This document shows, in pieces, positions 44,147-52,776 of a stretch of 63,437 bases of DNA. This stretch comes from Halobacteriales archaeon YIM A00010. Its GTDB lineage: Archaea; Halobacteriota; Halobacteria; Halobacteriales; Haloarculaceae. Position 1 is the first letter of the stretch; the number at the start of each line of letters is the position of its first letter. Location: the NCBI GenBank assembly GCA_025041175.1, contig JAKCFJ010000005.1, positions 1 to 63,437 on the forward strand, given 5' to 3'. The notes beneath the pieces were generated by a model, which worked only from the letters and a program-made list of their open reading frames with translations, did no database searches and was not told the origin of the DNA. The translations under genes and the position numbers were made by a program.

Positions 44147-44418
44147 GTGTTAGTATCCGGAATTCGAAGAGCATCGAAAACGAATCCTGAGTTGATCTCC
44201 TAGCGAACACACACCGGATTTCGAGTGAAAAACCAGCAGGCAGCGCGGTGATGCTACACCACCGTTTCCAGTGTTTCCCAAGAGAGCGACCGGATCATCG
44301 GAGCAAAGACACCCCACCTGCAAAAAGAAAATCGCCCGAGGACACAACGATCACACCCCTCACTTCCGTTGTTGAATCGTCACAACGACTATAGTCAACT
44401 AGGCCTTCAAAAAGGCGC

Positions 44419-44967
44419 ATGAGCCGCTTCAATCGGCATCCGAGTCCTGCGTACCGAGCATTCGTTTCCACCGTGCAGGAGTACGCTGACGACAGTCAGG
44501 AACCGGGTGAAGATGTCCGGCGAGCGATCGCTGATGCACTCGAAGACGAGTTGAGAGAGCGATTCAAGGACTACTGGAAAGTTGACGAGACAGCCGACAC
44601 CGCGTGCCTCCGGCGGGTGATCACGGGAGAAGACGAGTGCTCGTGTGACCGGTCGTGGGTTGATCGTGAGCTAGAAACCGTCGGAGAGGGCGATGAACCG
44701 CCACACAAGCCCCCTCACTCCGACCACGCTTCTCTCTGGCTCGATGAAGACGACGAACCTGCTGTCTACTCGATGCATGTGTCCCATCCCGAACAACAGA
44801 TAGTCTCAAAGACAGCAGAACCAGATCCAGATCAACGCCAGCGAAACGGGTGGTTTGACATCGTGCGATGTGCCGAGCATTGGGGTTTGGAGATTACTGT
44901 GATACCAACCTCATGGTACAATGCCTTCTCAACAATCAATATCGTCTTCTATCCGCCTGAGAGATGA
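44419..44967 (+). CDS. Protein of unknown function with Cys pair
   Basis: 182 residues. Polar with CSCDRSW near residue 75 (CxC). The last 40 residues (AEHWGLEITVIPTSWYNAF) are hydrophobic and well folded. Isolated gene; the 271 bases before it show nothing else. Function unknown. Confidence 0.6.
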   Translation: MSRFNRHPSPAYRAFVSTVQEYADDSQEPGEDVRRAIADALEDELRERFKDYWKVDETADTACLRRVITGEDECSCDRSWVDRELETVGEGDEPPHKPPHSDHASLWLDEDDEPAVYSMHVSHPEQQIVSKTAEPDPDQRQRNGWFDIVRCAEHWGLEITVIPTSWYNAFSTINIVFYPPER

Positions 44968-45024
44968 TATCATTGCGAACCCGATACGATACCACTATGG
45001 CATCATCTTGAATCCAGTATGAAT

Positions 45025-45312
45025 TCAATAGCCGTACCGTTTGTGCGCGTCATCGATTGGAAGGATCTCCGTCACACGCACCTCGTTCCTATCCTCGTAA
45101 ATATCGTAGAACACGGTGTACTCATGGCTGATGTGCTGTCGGTACCGATCATCGCCGTCAATCACCAGTCCCTCTTTGTCGCCCTGTCCTCGACCCGGGT
45201 AGGGATTCTCTTCGAGGTACGTGAGGTTATCACGGCAGATCCGCTCGCTCTTCTCGTCTAACGAGCGTAGAAATTCATCAACGTCGGGATGCAGCAGGAC
45301 CTCGTAGCTCAT
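45025..45312 (-). CDS. RelE/ParE-type toxin
   Basis: 95 residues. Toxin fold pattern: YEVLLHPDVDEFLRSLDEKS, then GLVIDGDDRYRQHISHEYTV with RYR, HEYTVFYDIYE and a C-terminal VRVTEILPIDDAH. RelE-type toxins cut mRNA at the ribosome. It overlaps the upstream antitoxin gene by four bases. Confidence 0.88.
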   Translation of the reverse strand: MSYEVLLHPDVDEFLRSLDEKSERICRDNLTYLEENPYPGRGQGDKEGLVIDGDDRYRQHISHEYTVFYDIYEDRNEVRVTEILPIDDAHKRYGY

Positions 45313-45509
45313 TCCTTGTCAGCATTGAGCGGCACAAACTCGTCCGAATCCATCTCATCAACCTCTCGCATCTTCTCGGCTAGTCGCATCCGATTGTGCT
45401 CCTGAATGAGCTGTGCAAGCACGTCGTCGTAGGACTCACCAACACCCTTCAGCTCATGCAGTTGTTCGCGCCGTTCTTCCGAGACTCGAATGCGTTTGTC
45501 TGCGCTCAT
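45309..45509 (-). CDS. Antitoxin of the RelE-type pair
   Basis: 66 residues, short helical protein (EERREQLHELKGVGESYDDV), acidic C-terminus for toxin contact. Immediately upstream of and overlapping the toxin gene, so it is made first. The ribbon-helix-helix or VapB-like class is uncertain. Confidence 0.82.
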   Translation of the reverse strand: MSADKRIRVSEERREQLHELKGVGESYDDVLAQLIQEHNRMRLAEKMREVDEMDSDEFVPLNADKE

Positions 45510-46110
45510 GATGAATAACGTTGCTCATGTATCACATGTACAACGCCGTGTGAAACATTATCGAAGGTAGCCAATAAGCATGTCGCTCGTGTCCTACCAG
45601 CTCCTACCACATGAGATATCTGTGGCGCCTCATATTTTTCACTATTCTTAGAGAGAAATTAATAGAACGAGGCCAGATCGGGATCGAGATAATATCATTT
45701 TGGACTCAGACTGGTAGCATTACTACCGATCGGTACTCCGTGCCGATCGGCTAAACCCAAACTATTATGATGCTCTCTGCTAATCACTCGCAAGCGGGGA
45801 TCGACGGAAGGCCAATAGCTCTCCGGAAGATTTCTGATACCAGATTGGACTCGTTATGACACCACTTTAGAATCAGACTGATGGTGTTTCTGGTCTCCGT
45901 AGCCTTGTGTAACAGTTGCTGCCAATCCCTCCATCGGTCGTTACATAAGACACAGGTCGAGTACGAACGCCACCGTTCCAGATCGTTCTAGTGATTCTAT
46001 CACCAGAAGAACACTAGACCGAACGTAACGAAACCAAACCGAATACTTTATGATGCCAGTGTACAACCACTCTGATATCACATTGAATCCAATGTGGTGG
46101 TGACCCGAAC
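45510..46110. other. Intergenic region upstream of the AAA ATPase
   Basis: 600 bases with no gene. Contains ATCAGACTGAT (45872-45882), found again at 47325-47335, copy 3 of the CTCCGTGCCGATCGG element (45736-45750), CACTCTGATAT (46070-46080), whose reverse complement is at 47013-47023, and a CACATTG/CAATGTG inverted repeat (46079-46096) just before the ATG. Probable promoter and partition/operator region. Confidence 0.6.
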
Positions 46111-47001
46111 ATGGGACAAATACAGCAAATTGCCGAGGCGACGAAGGCTGAACAGGAAAACTACCTTGACGCGCTCGGATGGGACGAGAACCCATTCGTC
46201 GGAGAAGCAGGGGTTGACGAGTACGTCTTGCCGGATCAGGCGGACATCGCTGATGTCACCGCCGCGATCCAGAACTACACCGGGCCGCTTCTCATCCACT
46301 CTCCCTATTCCGGCGCAGGGAAAACGACGCTAGCCCAGGTGCTGCTCGATGAGTTCGATCATAGCCACTACACCGCATACGTGGGTGAACATAATGTCAC
46401 GCCATACGAGCTAGTGGGTATTGTTGCCGACTCAATTGGAGTCGGCAAATCATCGTCGACGAAGCTCACCGAGCAGAAGATCAACGACGCCCTAGACGAC
46501 TGGGATGACGATCCTGTCCTCCTCGGTATTGACGAATTTGGGCTTAACGACCCCGACACGCTCCATACCATCCAATTCCTCAACGACATCGGAATCAAAA
46601 TCGTAATGACCGGGATGACCGGTCAGTGGGATGCGATCAAAAAGCTCGGATCGGACGGTCGAGCGTTTCAGAGACGGGTTTCGTATCAATTGGAGCTTGA
46701 GACACTCTCCCGAGAGCAAACGACCGAACTCGTGAAGCGACGGATCATGCTCGCTGAAGGCCGCGATCCGACGGACGATCCAGACGGGGTGTCGATCGAA
46801 CCCTTCACCGACGCTGCGCTCGATCTCGCTCACGAGCGATCTAAGGGCATCCCTGGGGTGATCGTTGCAGGCCTGTCCGAACTCATCGCACTCGGTGCCT
46901 ATCGCTACGCGCAAACTGACGACCCGGAGATCACCGAGAACATTGCCGACGCGATCGAGTATGCGAACGGTGAGGTCGAATCCGAATCTGATAGCGAATA
47001 G
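46111..47001 (+). CDS. AAA-type ATPase, probable plasmid maintenance protein
   Basis: 296 residues. Walker A SPYSGAGKTTLAQ at about residues 68-80, Walker B VLLGIDEFGLN near 140, and a C-terminal winged-helix-like end. It is built like small plasmid AAA proteins of the Orc1/TniB/ExeA type, but I cannot assign the subfamily. A ribbon-helix-helix gene follows by 41 bases. The pair resembles a partition or copy control unit. Confidence 0.75.
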   Translation: MGQIQQIAEATKAEQENYLDALGWDENPFVGEAGVDEYVLPDQADIADVTAAIQNYTGPLLIHSPYSGAGKTTLAQVLLDEFDHSHYTAYVGEHNVTPYELVGIVADSIGVGKSSSTKLTEQKINDALDDWDDDPVLLGIDEFGLNDPDTLHTIQFLNDIGIKIVMTGMTGQWDAIKKLGSDGRAFQRRVSYQLELETLSREQTTELVKRRIMLAEGRDPTDDPDGVSIEPFTDAALDLAHERSKGIPGVIVAGLSELIALGAYRYAQTDDPEITENIADAIEYANGEVESESDSE

Positions 47002-47042
47002 ACGCCAGATCTATATCAGAGTGAAACCAATACGAAACCACT

Positions 47043-47291
47043 ATGGGAGGACGACGCAGTATCCTTGACGAAAGCTCACAGAGCGACTCATCAAATGAGG
47101 ACGAGACGCCCGCCAACGAGACAACAGACAAGAATGAAGATACCCCTGAATCAGAGGAATCCGAGCGGCTTCAGACCACGCTTCGGCTCCGCAGCGATCT
47201 CGCGGACGATCTCGATGAGTGGGCTGATATGCGGGGCATGTCGAGAAATGCAGCGATAACCTGCATTCTCGCAGAAAGGCTCTCAGACTGA
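47043..47291 (+). CDS. Ribbon-helix-helix DNA-binding protein
   Basis: 82 residues. Disordered acidic N-terminus (about 40 residues), then a ribbon-helix-helix: QTTLRLRSDLADDLDEWADM, RGMSRNAAITCILAERLSD. Such proteins bind short repeats and often regulate or segregate plasmids. The repeats ATCAGACTGAT on both sides are candidate sites. Confidence 0.8.
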   Translation: MGGRRSILDESSQSDSSNEDETPANETTDKNEDTPESEESERLQTTLRLRSDLADDLDEWADMRGMSRNAAITCILAERLSD

Positions 47292-47362
47292 AACCATATC
47301 GGCTTCTTTTCGGTATCAGTACAGCATCAGACTGATATCAAAATGAATTATTTCCAAACACA

Positions 47363-47668
47363 CTAATCTTCGAGTTTGGCAAGCTTCTCTCGCTCATCCT
47401 CTGACAACTCGCCGTTGAGATAGCGTTTCCCGAGATCACTGAGCATGTACTTTCCACGCTTTCCTCTGTACTTCGTTAGAACCCCAACCTCATCTGCTAG
47501 AAATTGGACCCGACGTGAGACATGGCGATACGATGGGATTTCTGCCTCTGGAAGCTCGCGCTCAAGGTTCTCGTAGATGACTCGTGGAGTAATAACAATA
47601 TCATATTCTCCCAGCCACTCAAGGATAGATCGATCAACTCCCGTCATCCACGGCAAACGCATCACCAT
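47363..47668 (-). CDS. Winged-helix repressor-like protein
   Basis: 101 residues from the ATG at 47668 (MVMRLPWMTGVDRSILEWLG); ATG at 47662 or 47647 are alternatives. HTH (SYRHVSRRVQFLADEVGVLT) and basic wing (KYRGKRGKYMLSDLGKRYLN) match small haloarchaeal phage-repressor-like regulators. It is convergent to the ribbon-helix-helix gene. Confidence 0.75.
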   Translation of the reverse strand: MVMRLPWMTGVDRSILEWLGEYDIVITPRVIYENLERELPEAEIPSYRHVSRRVQFLADEVGVLTKYRGKRGKYMLSDLGKRYLNGELSEDEREKLAKLED

Positions 47669-47899
47669 CTTACCACAGCGGAGGGGATAACAAGGCATAG
47701 ATCTCACGATGACCTCACACACCTGTAATTAACCCCGAGTCAGAGACTAATTAGGACGTAGTTTTATTACGGGTGACGTAGAAAGGTCTATAACGCGATA
47801 ATCGTCTTTTCTTCGTAAAAGGCGATACCCGGATTCCAGGTTTGACAGGACCTTTCCGGGCAACCAGTGACGGGCGCTGTTCCACCAGCGCACGTCTAG

Positions 47900-48043
47900 A
47901 TGGACGGGACCACACCCCAAAGTTCTTTGGTTTGGGTTGTGATCGTTTCCGTCTCGTTCTCGGTGGTTGTCGCCTCCTGTCGTCGCAACCATGTCAGCCG
48001 GATCAAAGACGACACAGACGACAACTGGAGTATCGGGCGGTGA
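47900..48043 (+). CDS. Possible 47-residue membrane protein
   Basis: ATG at 47900, TGA at 48041-48043. One hydrophobic segment (LVWVVIVSVSFSVVVAS). It lies between the regulator and repH. No clear ribosome binding site. Could be real or chance in a GC-balanced stretch. Confidence 0.35.
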   Translation: MDGTTPQSSLVWVVIVSVSFSVVVASCRRNHVSRIKDDTDDNWSIGR

Positions 48044-48139
48044 ACACCAAAGAACCATCGCTTGCGTTGGCGGGGAGGGTAGCACTCTCTGTCACGGGGG
48101 TTCATCCACAATTCTGTCCATCGGGATGGGGGTGCGCTG

Positions 48140-48253
48140 ATGCGCGGGTTGACAGGGAACCACCCATCCTACCCCGAGATCGAGGATGAGATTGCTCACT
48201 GGTGCTCGCACTGCGGTGAGTTCAGAGACCCGATCGGAGGGGGAAGCGCATGA
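48140..48253 (+). CDS. 37-residue peptide coupled to repH
   Basis: ATG at 48140, stop TGA 48251-48253 overlapping the repH ATG at 48250. It holds a CxxC-like WCSHCGEF. A possible leader or regulatory peptide; its overlap with repH suggests translational coupling. The gap 47723-48139 before it is the likely replication origin and holds no other supported gene except 47900-48043. Confidence 0.5.
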   Translation: MRGLTGNHPSYPEIEDEIAHWCSHCGEFRDPIGGGSA

Positions 48254-51200
48254 GCGATTTTCCCCGCTTTGCGGTCGTCGGGTGTCCGGACTGCCAGGGC
48301 TTGTGGATCCTCGAGGATCGGCACGAGCACGAGACGACAGACTGCCCCCAGTGTGGCTCGACGCAGAAGACCAAACAGCTCCGCGCGCTCGCGCAGGCCG
48401 ATGACCGGGACACCATCTGCGAACTCCGGGCACGCGTAGCTGCTCAACGAGCGGGACATCACGAGGAGTACGATCGTGAAGACGACTACGCGGTGCTTGA
48501 GGAGCAAGCCACCGACTATCTCTCGCGCCATGACGAGGTGTTAGAGGCCGACGTCGAGCAAGCGATCGAACGGAGTAATCGAATCCAACGGGAGACGTAT
48601 GCGCCCGCTGCCGCGAAGGTTCTCGACCGAGACGAGAAGTTCGAGAATGCCGCCGAGATCTATCTTGACCGGCGAGAGAGAGAGCTAGAACAGCTCGTTG
48701 CCATCGGTGGGCCGTCGACCGAGGAGCGGTCGGATGCCGCTCCAACGCCGTTCAGCGAACGATCAGAGCCCGCGAATCTTTCACTGACCACCCCCGAAAC
48801 GCTGCTCGAGCACGTCGACGTGCGGATGCGCGATCCCCCGATCGCACCGACAGATGTGTGGCAGCAGTTGTGGCAGGATTCGGCCATGCACACCCGGTTT
48901 CGTGATGCGCTAGACACCCTGAGTGGTGCTGACTACCGCTCAGCGTGGGCGACACTCACGGACAACTGGGGCGTAATGGCGCTAGGCGGGGAAACCGCTG
49001 GGTACGCTAGCTATGTGATCGACACGCTTCAGCAGCCGTCGATGGATCGCTGGTACGATGTCATTCAGTTGACCCGCCAACTGGGAGGGAGCACGGTGCT
49101 TGGGCAGTCGGATCGGTCGGACATCATCAACGGGCCGATCGCGTTGCTCGCCGGGAGCGAGGTGACACCATCGATCGCCATCCACCTTACCCACGACTTC
49201 TTTGATGAGTACAAGCGCATTCAGCGCGTGCGGCTGCTCGATTTCCTCCAGGAGGTGAGCAAAGGGACCGACGTTCAGATCGTATGTCATGGGTCGATCG
49301 CTCCGAAGAAGTTGCTCCAGTTCCACGAGGCTGATCTCCCGAGCAGCGCTGTAACTGAGGCCCCACAAGCATACCATTTCACGGCAGATCAGCCCTCACA
49401 TTCGATCCAGTCAGTTGCTGCTGACGCGCTCGAAGACCTCGGGCTGGATCACCCCACGCTGTCGGTGCTGGAACGACTCGCAGAAGAAGGCAACGAACGG
49501 CTGGAATACAGCGCACTTAGGGCTGATGACGCGTTTGAGGTGACCGAAGCAGCGGTGGGGAAACGCGTTCGAACCCTCATCGAGCACCGGTTGATTTCAA
49601 AAGATAAATTCAATACAACAAATCACATCCAGTTACTCCCAGCTGGCACGGCGTTCCTTAAGTTCCACGACCGCGAGAAAGAGGCACAACACGTGCAGTC
49701 GGTGCTCGATGGGTTTGCAGACGGTGATACGGCGGATTCGGACGCTGAGGATGCCGGTTCGGACGATCTAACTAACCCCCCAAATTCCTCCCATAGAACC
49801 GTGTATGCCAGCGCAAGCACGGGAGGGGGGGATGAGGAAGAGACCACACCAGCCGCCGGATCGACGGTCGACGTTGCTCCCGTCGAGGACGACATCGTTG
49901 CCTCCGGCGAGTGGTTATCGACCGCTCAGCAAACCGCCGTGTCGAGTGCTGTATCCGGCGATATCGACGTTGCACTCGCTGATGAACCCGCACCGCACCG
50001 CGATCACTGTGGCAACTACCATGTTGGCTTCAATGAGGAGGAAAAAGAGATCGTGGTGTCTCTCCAACCATCGCCGTGTGCTGCTCGTACAGTGACCCGG
50101 TTGTGCGCTGCCTTACTTGATCCTCGGCTTCAGAACACGTTGTTAACGGCTGAGCGACTGAATGGTGCTGATGGTGAGGATCTTGGAACGCTCTTGGAGG
50201 ACGCCGTGAATCCGACCGTTCTGCGTGGTGCTCGCCAACTTGGGTGGCTCCCCGATCGGGCCGCATCCGGCGAGGACTATCCGGACCAACTCGTCTCGGC
50301 GTTGGCGGATCTGTTGGAAGATGTCGAGAAGATCGGGAGTGACGACGACTTCGACGCCGATCTTGCTCGATCGGTGTGCCGTCGAGGACACGGGCTTGCC
50401 GGGACGATCACCCACATCTACGAATTGCTTGGATGGGACGTCACTCGTGAGCTGACATTCCCCGAGTACTCACGTCACTTCCACGAGGATCACCCGATCC
50501 ATCTCAAAACCCTCGCTACGCAGATCGCTATCACGTCCCAGTACGGCCATTACCCGATGTATCGAACCCTCTACGAGGACCGCGAGGACAAACGAAACGG
50601 GTCGCTCGGTGCGCCGAATGTCGACGACATCGATCCGAGTGGTGACATTATTGGGTCGTGGGTTCTCCGTGGTCCCGGAATCGATCGCTTAGCGGCTGAT
50701 CTTGCACATCTCGAACGATTCGCTGACTTGGAGATACAGGAGGATGGTGGGAACTTCGCGGCGTTCTATTCGGAGCTGACGGTCAGCCAAGCGACCCGCC
50801 AGGAGAGCATCGAGGAAGCGGTCGAGCGGCTGTGTTGGATGAAGCTCCTCAAACCGACGCGATCAGCGACAGCGTTGCTGTCTGCCCTCACAGGCAGTGT
50901 CTACAGCACTGCTGAGGCATTATCTGGGCTAGCGGCCGCTCGTGAGTTTGAGCGAGATATCACACTTGATGAGGTCCGCTATGCGCTCTCAACGCTCGAT
51001 CCAGACCAGATCCTGCCCACACTCAACCGTGATGAGGACGGCACCTACCGGAATTCAGCTCGGTCGAAGTTCGTCCATACACTCTTGACCGCGACCGAAC
51101 CGTTGTCAACCAGCGAGATAGCTGATCGAGCAGGGATTACGACTCAATCGATTCGGAATCATCGTGACGATCTCGCAGCGCTGGGCTTGTTGGAGATCAC

Positions 51201-51627
51201 CGAGCAAGGAGCAGGAAAAGCTACACTTTACCGGCTACGGCTGCCCTTCCCCGAGGACCGCTACGAGCAAGATGCGCCTCGACCGCTGTATCTTCCTGAC
51301 GGTGAGGGTGAGGACGGACACTCGATGGTTCGGTACGTGGTTTACCATCTCCTCGAGGCTCGGGGGCTGGGCGATGCGGCCGATGCAGCCCCGGCGATAG
51401 ATGAGGGACTCATGGGGTGGCCACCGGATCTCCGGCCAGCTGTGGAGCGGTGGCCGTGGCTCCGGCCGTGGATCAACACGATCGACTGGCTCTTTGGCCA
51501 GGAGGGGGGCGGCAGTCTGTGCGGCCCAGGCAAGTGGATCGATGGACCGTACGAACTCACCTGTCGCTTCGGCACGGAACCAGCAACGACGCAGGGCCAA
51601 CTGCCAACCCAAGAAGCGAGTGGTTGA
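48250..51627 (+). CDS. repH: RepH-type plasmid replication protein
   Basis: 1,125 residues. The N-terminal zinc module is GCPDCQGLWILE followed by DCPQCGSTQKTKQLRALAQA, as in haloarchaeal RepH proteins (DUF5817 type). Most of the rest is acidic and without named domains; a winged helix lies at about residues 955-1000 (STSEIADRAGITTQSIRNHR). RepH proteins of other haloarchaeal plasmids are about 1,000 residues and start replication at an adjacent AT-rich origin. A hairpin follows the stop. Confidence 0.85.
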   Translation: MSDFPRFAVVGCPDCQGLWILEDRHEHETTDCPQCGSTQKTKQLRALAQADDRDTICELRARVAAQRAGHHEEYDREDDYAVLEEQATDYLSRHDEVLEADVEQAIERSNRIQRETYAPAAAKVLDRDEKFENAAEIYLDRRERELEQLVAIGGPSTEERSDAAPTPFSERSEPANLSLTTPETLLEHVDVRMRDPPIAPTDVWQQLWQDSAMHTRFRDALDTLSGADYRSAWATLTDNWGVMALGGETAGYASYVIDTLQQPSMDRWYDVIQLTRQLGGSTVLGQSDRSDIINGPIALLAGSEVTPSIAIHLTHDFFDEYKRIQRVRLLDFLQEVSKGTDVQIVCHGSIAPKKLLQFHEADLPSSAVTEAPQAYHFTADQPSHSIQSVAADALEDLGLDHPTLSVLERLAEEGNERLEYSALRADDAFEVTEAAVGKRVRTLIEHRLISKDKFNTTNHIQLLPAGTAFLKFHDREKEAQHVQSVLDGFADGDTADSDAEDAGSDDLTNPPNSSHRTVYASASTGGGDEEETTPAAGSTVDVAPVEDDIVASGEWLSTAQQTAVSSAVSGDIDVALADEPAPHRDHCGNYHVGFNEEEKEIVVSLQPSPCAARTVTRLCAALLDPRLQNTLLTAERLNGADGEDLGTLLEDAVNPTVLRGARQLGWLPDRAASGEDYPDQLVSALADLLEDVEKIGSDDDFDADLARSVCRRGHGLAGTITHIYELLGWDVTRELTFPEYSRHFHEDHPIHLKTLATQIAITSQYGHYPMYRTLYEDREDKRNGSLGAPNVDDIDPSGDIIGSWVLRGPGIDRLAADLAHLERFADLEIQEDGGNFAAFYSELTVSQATRQESIEEAVERLCWMKLLKPTRSATALLSALTGSVYSTAEALSGLAAAREFERDITLDEVRYALSTLDPDQILPTLNRDEDGTYRNSARSKFVHTLLTATEPLSTSEIADRAGITTQSIRNHRDDLAALGLLEITEQGAGKATLYRLRLPFPEDRYEQDAPRPLYLPDGEGEDGHSMVRYVVYHLLEARGLGDAADAAPAIDEGLMGWPPDLRPAVERWPWLRPWINTIDWLFGQEGGGSLCGPGKWIDGPYELTCRFGTEPATTQGQLPTQEASG

Positions 51628-51647
51628 TGATGCTTAACAGGTGAAAA

Positions 51648-51689
51648 TGGCGGGACGGCCCTCCAATCTTGTCCTGTTCGCTCCCGCCA
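51648..51689 (+). terminator. Hairpin after repH
   Basis: TGGCGGGA (51648-51655) pairs with TCCCGCCA (51682-51689), an 8-bp stem with a 26-base loop. It starts 21 bases after the repH stop. Confidence 0.5.
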
Positions 51690-51850
51690 CATGATTCATT
51701 TGTCTCCGAGAGCATATCTTTTGTGCTAGTGATCTTCTGTCGAAGAATATTCTATGTTTATAGAGTGTTTTGGTCGGAGTAATCACCGTTGATATATAGA
51801 ATATTTGGGAAAACAGATATTTCATCCGAGTGTTATTGCTCTATAAGACC

Positions 51851-52384
51851 ATGAGTAATCCCGTCTTAGAGGGAATTCAGCGCGATCTCCACGCGACAGC
51901 GCTCGGCAAAGCGGAGTTGCTTTGTGACTATCACACTACTCCGACATCGGTCGAGATCGATAGTCCGGTACTGTTCGAGGCAATCACGATTTTCGATCCG
52001 ACTCTCGTTGGCTACCAGCCAGATGAGCGCTGGCAGTTGGATACCGTGCGGTGTTCCGACTGCGACGTTCGAACGATCGAGCCTGAAACGTTTGGGTACA
52101 TGGAGGTTCTCGTTCGGCTCTCGGTGACGATCACGAACAACGTCGTGAGTGTCGAAGCGCCAGATGTGGACGATGTGGAGGTCCTTTTCTTTTCCTCGCC
52201 AGCAGAGGGTTCTCGTCCGATGGAAGTCAATCAGCAGCTGAGAGAGGCAGCGCCGAACGACTACGGCCTTTCACGATGGGCGCGTGTGCGTGACCTTCTT
52301 GAGAGTGAGCCACCCGCAGAACTACGTGAGTCCATTGAGGAACTGATCGACCAGTCGCCGGATTCACCGATAACACTCGAATAA
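51851..52384 (+). CDS. Protein of unknown function
   Basis: 177 residues from the ATG at 51851; the frame extends upstream to 51830 without support. CSDCDVRT near residue 65 is a CxxC. The C-terminal part is acidic. It lies downstream of repH, separately promoted (AT-rich 51760-51840). No family recognised. Confidence 0.65.
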   Translation: MSNPVLEGIQRDLHATALGKAELLCDYHTTPTSVEIDSPVLFEAITIFDPTLVGYQPDERWQLDTVRCSDCDVRTIEPETFGYMEVLVRLSVTITNNVVSVEAPDVDDVEVLFFSSPAEGSRPMEVNQQLREAAPNDYGLSRWARVRDLLESEPPAELRESIEELIDQSPDSPITLE

Positions 52385-52463
52385 CCCTGGTATCGCGAGA
52401 GATCCAATACGATGCTTGCTCTCCGTCGATGGTTTTATTGTCAGTGTACCCGATAAGACATAA

Positions 52464-52565
52464 GAGAGCGCCACTATGGGCACGTAAGGTGTCCGAGGTG
52501 TTGAGGCACCCCGAACGGGTGGCGTTCTCGACTTGCAGCTCGCAGCCACTGAGTGTTGAACGCCA
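52464..52565 (+). promoter_or_regulatory. Structured leader H+ (distant member of the leader family)
   Basis: GAGAGCGCCAC 52464-52474 with GTGGCGTTCTC 52519-52529 (11 bp, one G-U), enclosing hairpin GGTG 52497-52500 with CACC 52507-52510. The tail CTCGCAGCC...GTTGAACGCC matches leader G-. It is 40 kb from the other members and no TTTCCCTAATGGA palindrome is present, so the leader can move without the operator. Confidence 0.75.
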
Positions 52566-52688
52566 ATGAATTCTAGCAAACTACAGACGCAGAAACGTAT
52601 CGGTCGGAGAATCATCATTGATGAAGTTCCAGAAGAAGATCGAGACGGTTCGACGTGCCGGGTTCTGAATGCAATCTTCGGGCCGTAG
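52566..52688 (+). CDS. 40-residue small protein under leader H
   Basis: ATG 52566, TAG 52686-52688. Starts NSSKLQTQKRIGRRIIIDEV, basic then acidic. No known domain. Its conserved leader is the main reason to accept it as a gene. Confidence 0.6.
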   Translation: MNSSKLQTQKRIGRRIIIDEVPEEDRDGSTCRVLNAIFGP

Positions 52689-52776
52689 TAACAACAATTA
52701 TGATTGAGCATTCGTTCCGTCTATGAATGGGGTCGTAAAAACTAGATGTACGTAACTCCTGATGAGAATATCTCCC

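Noticed and set aside
47842-48189. 115-codon plus-strand frame upstream of repH
   Set aside because: Unnatural Arg/Pro-rich composition and overlap with a better small membrane frame; no start signal.
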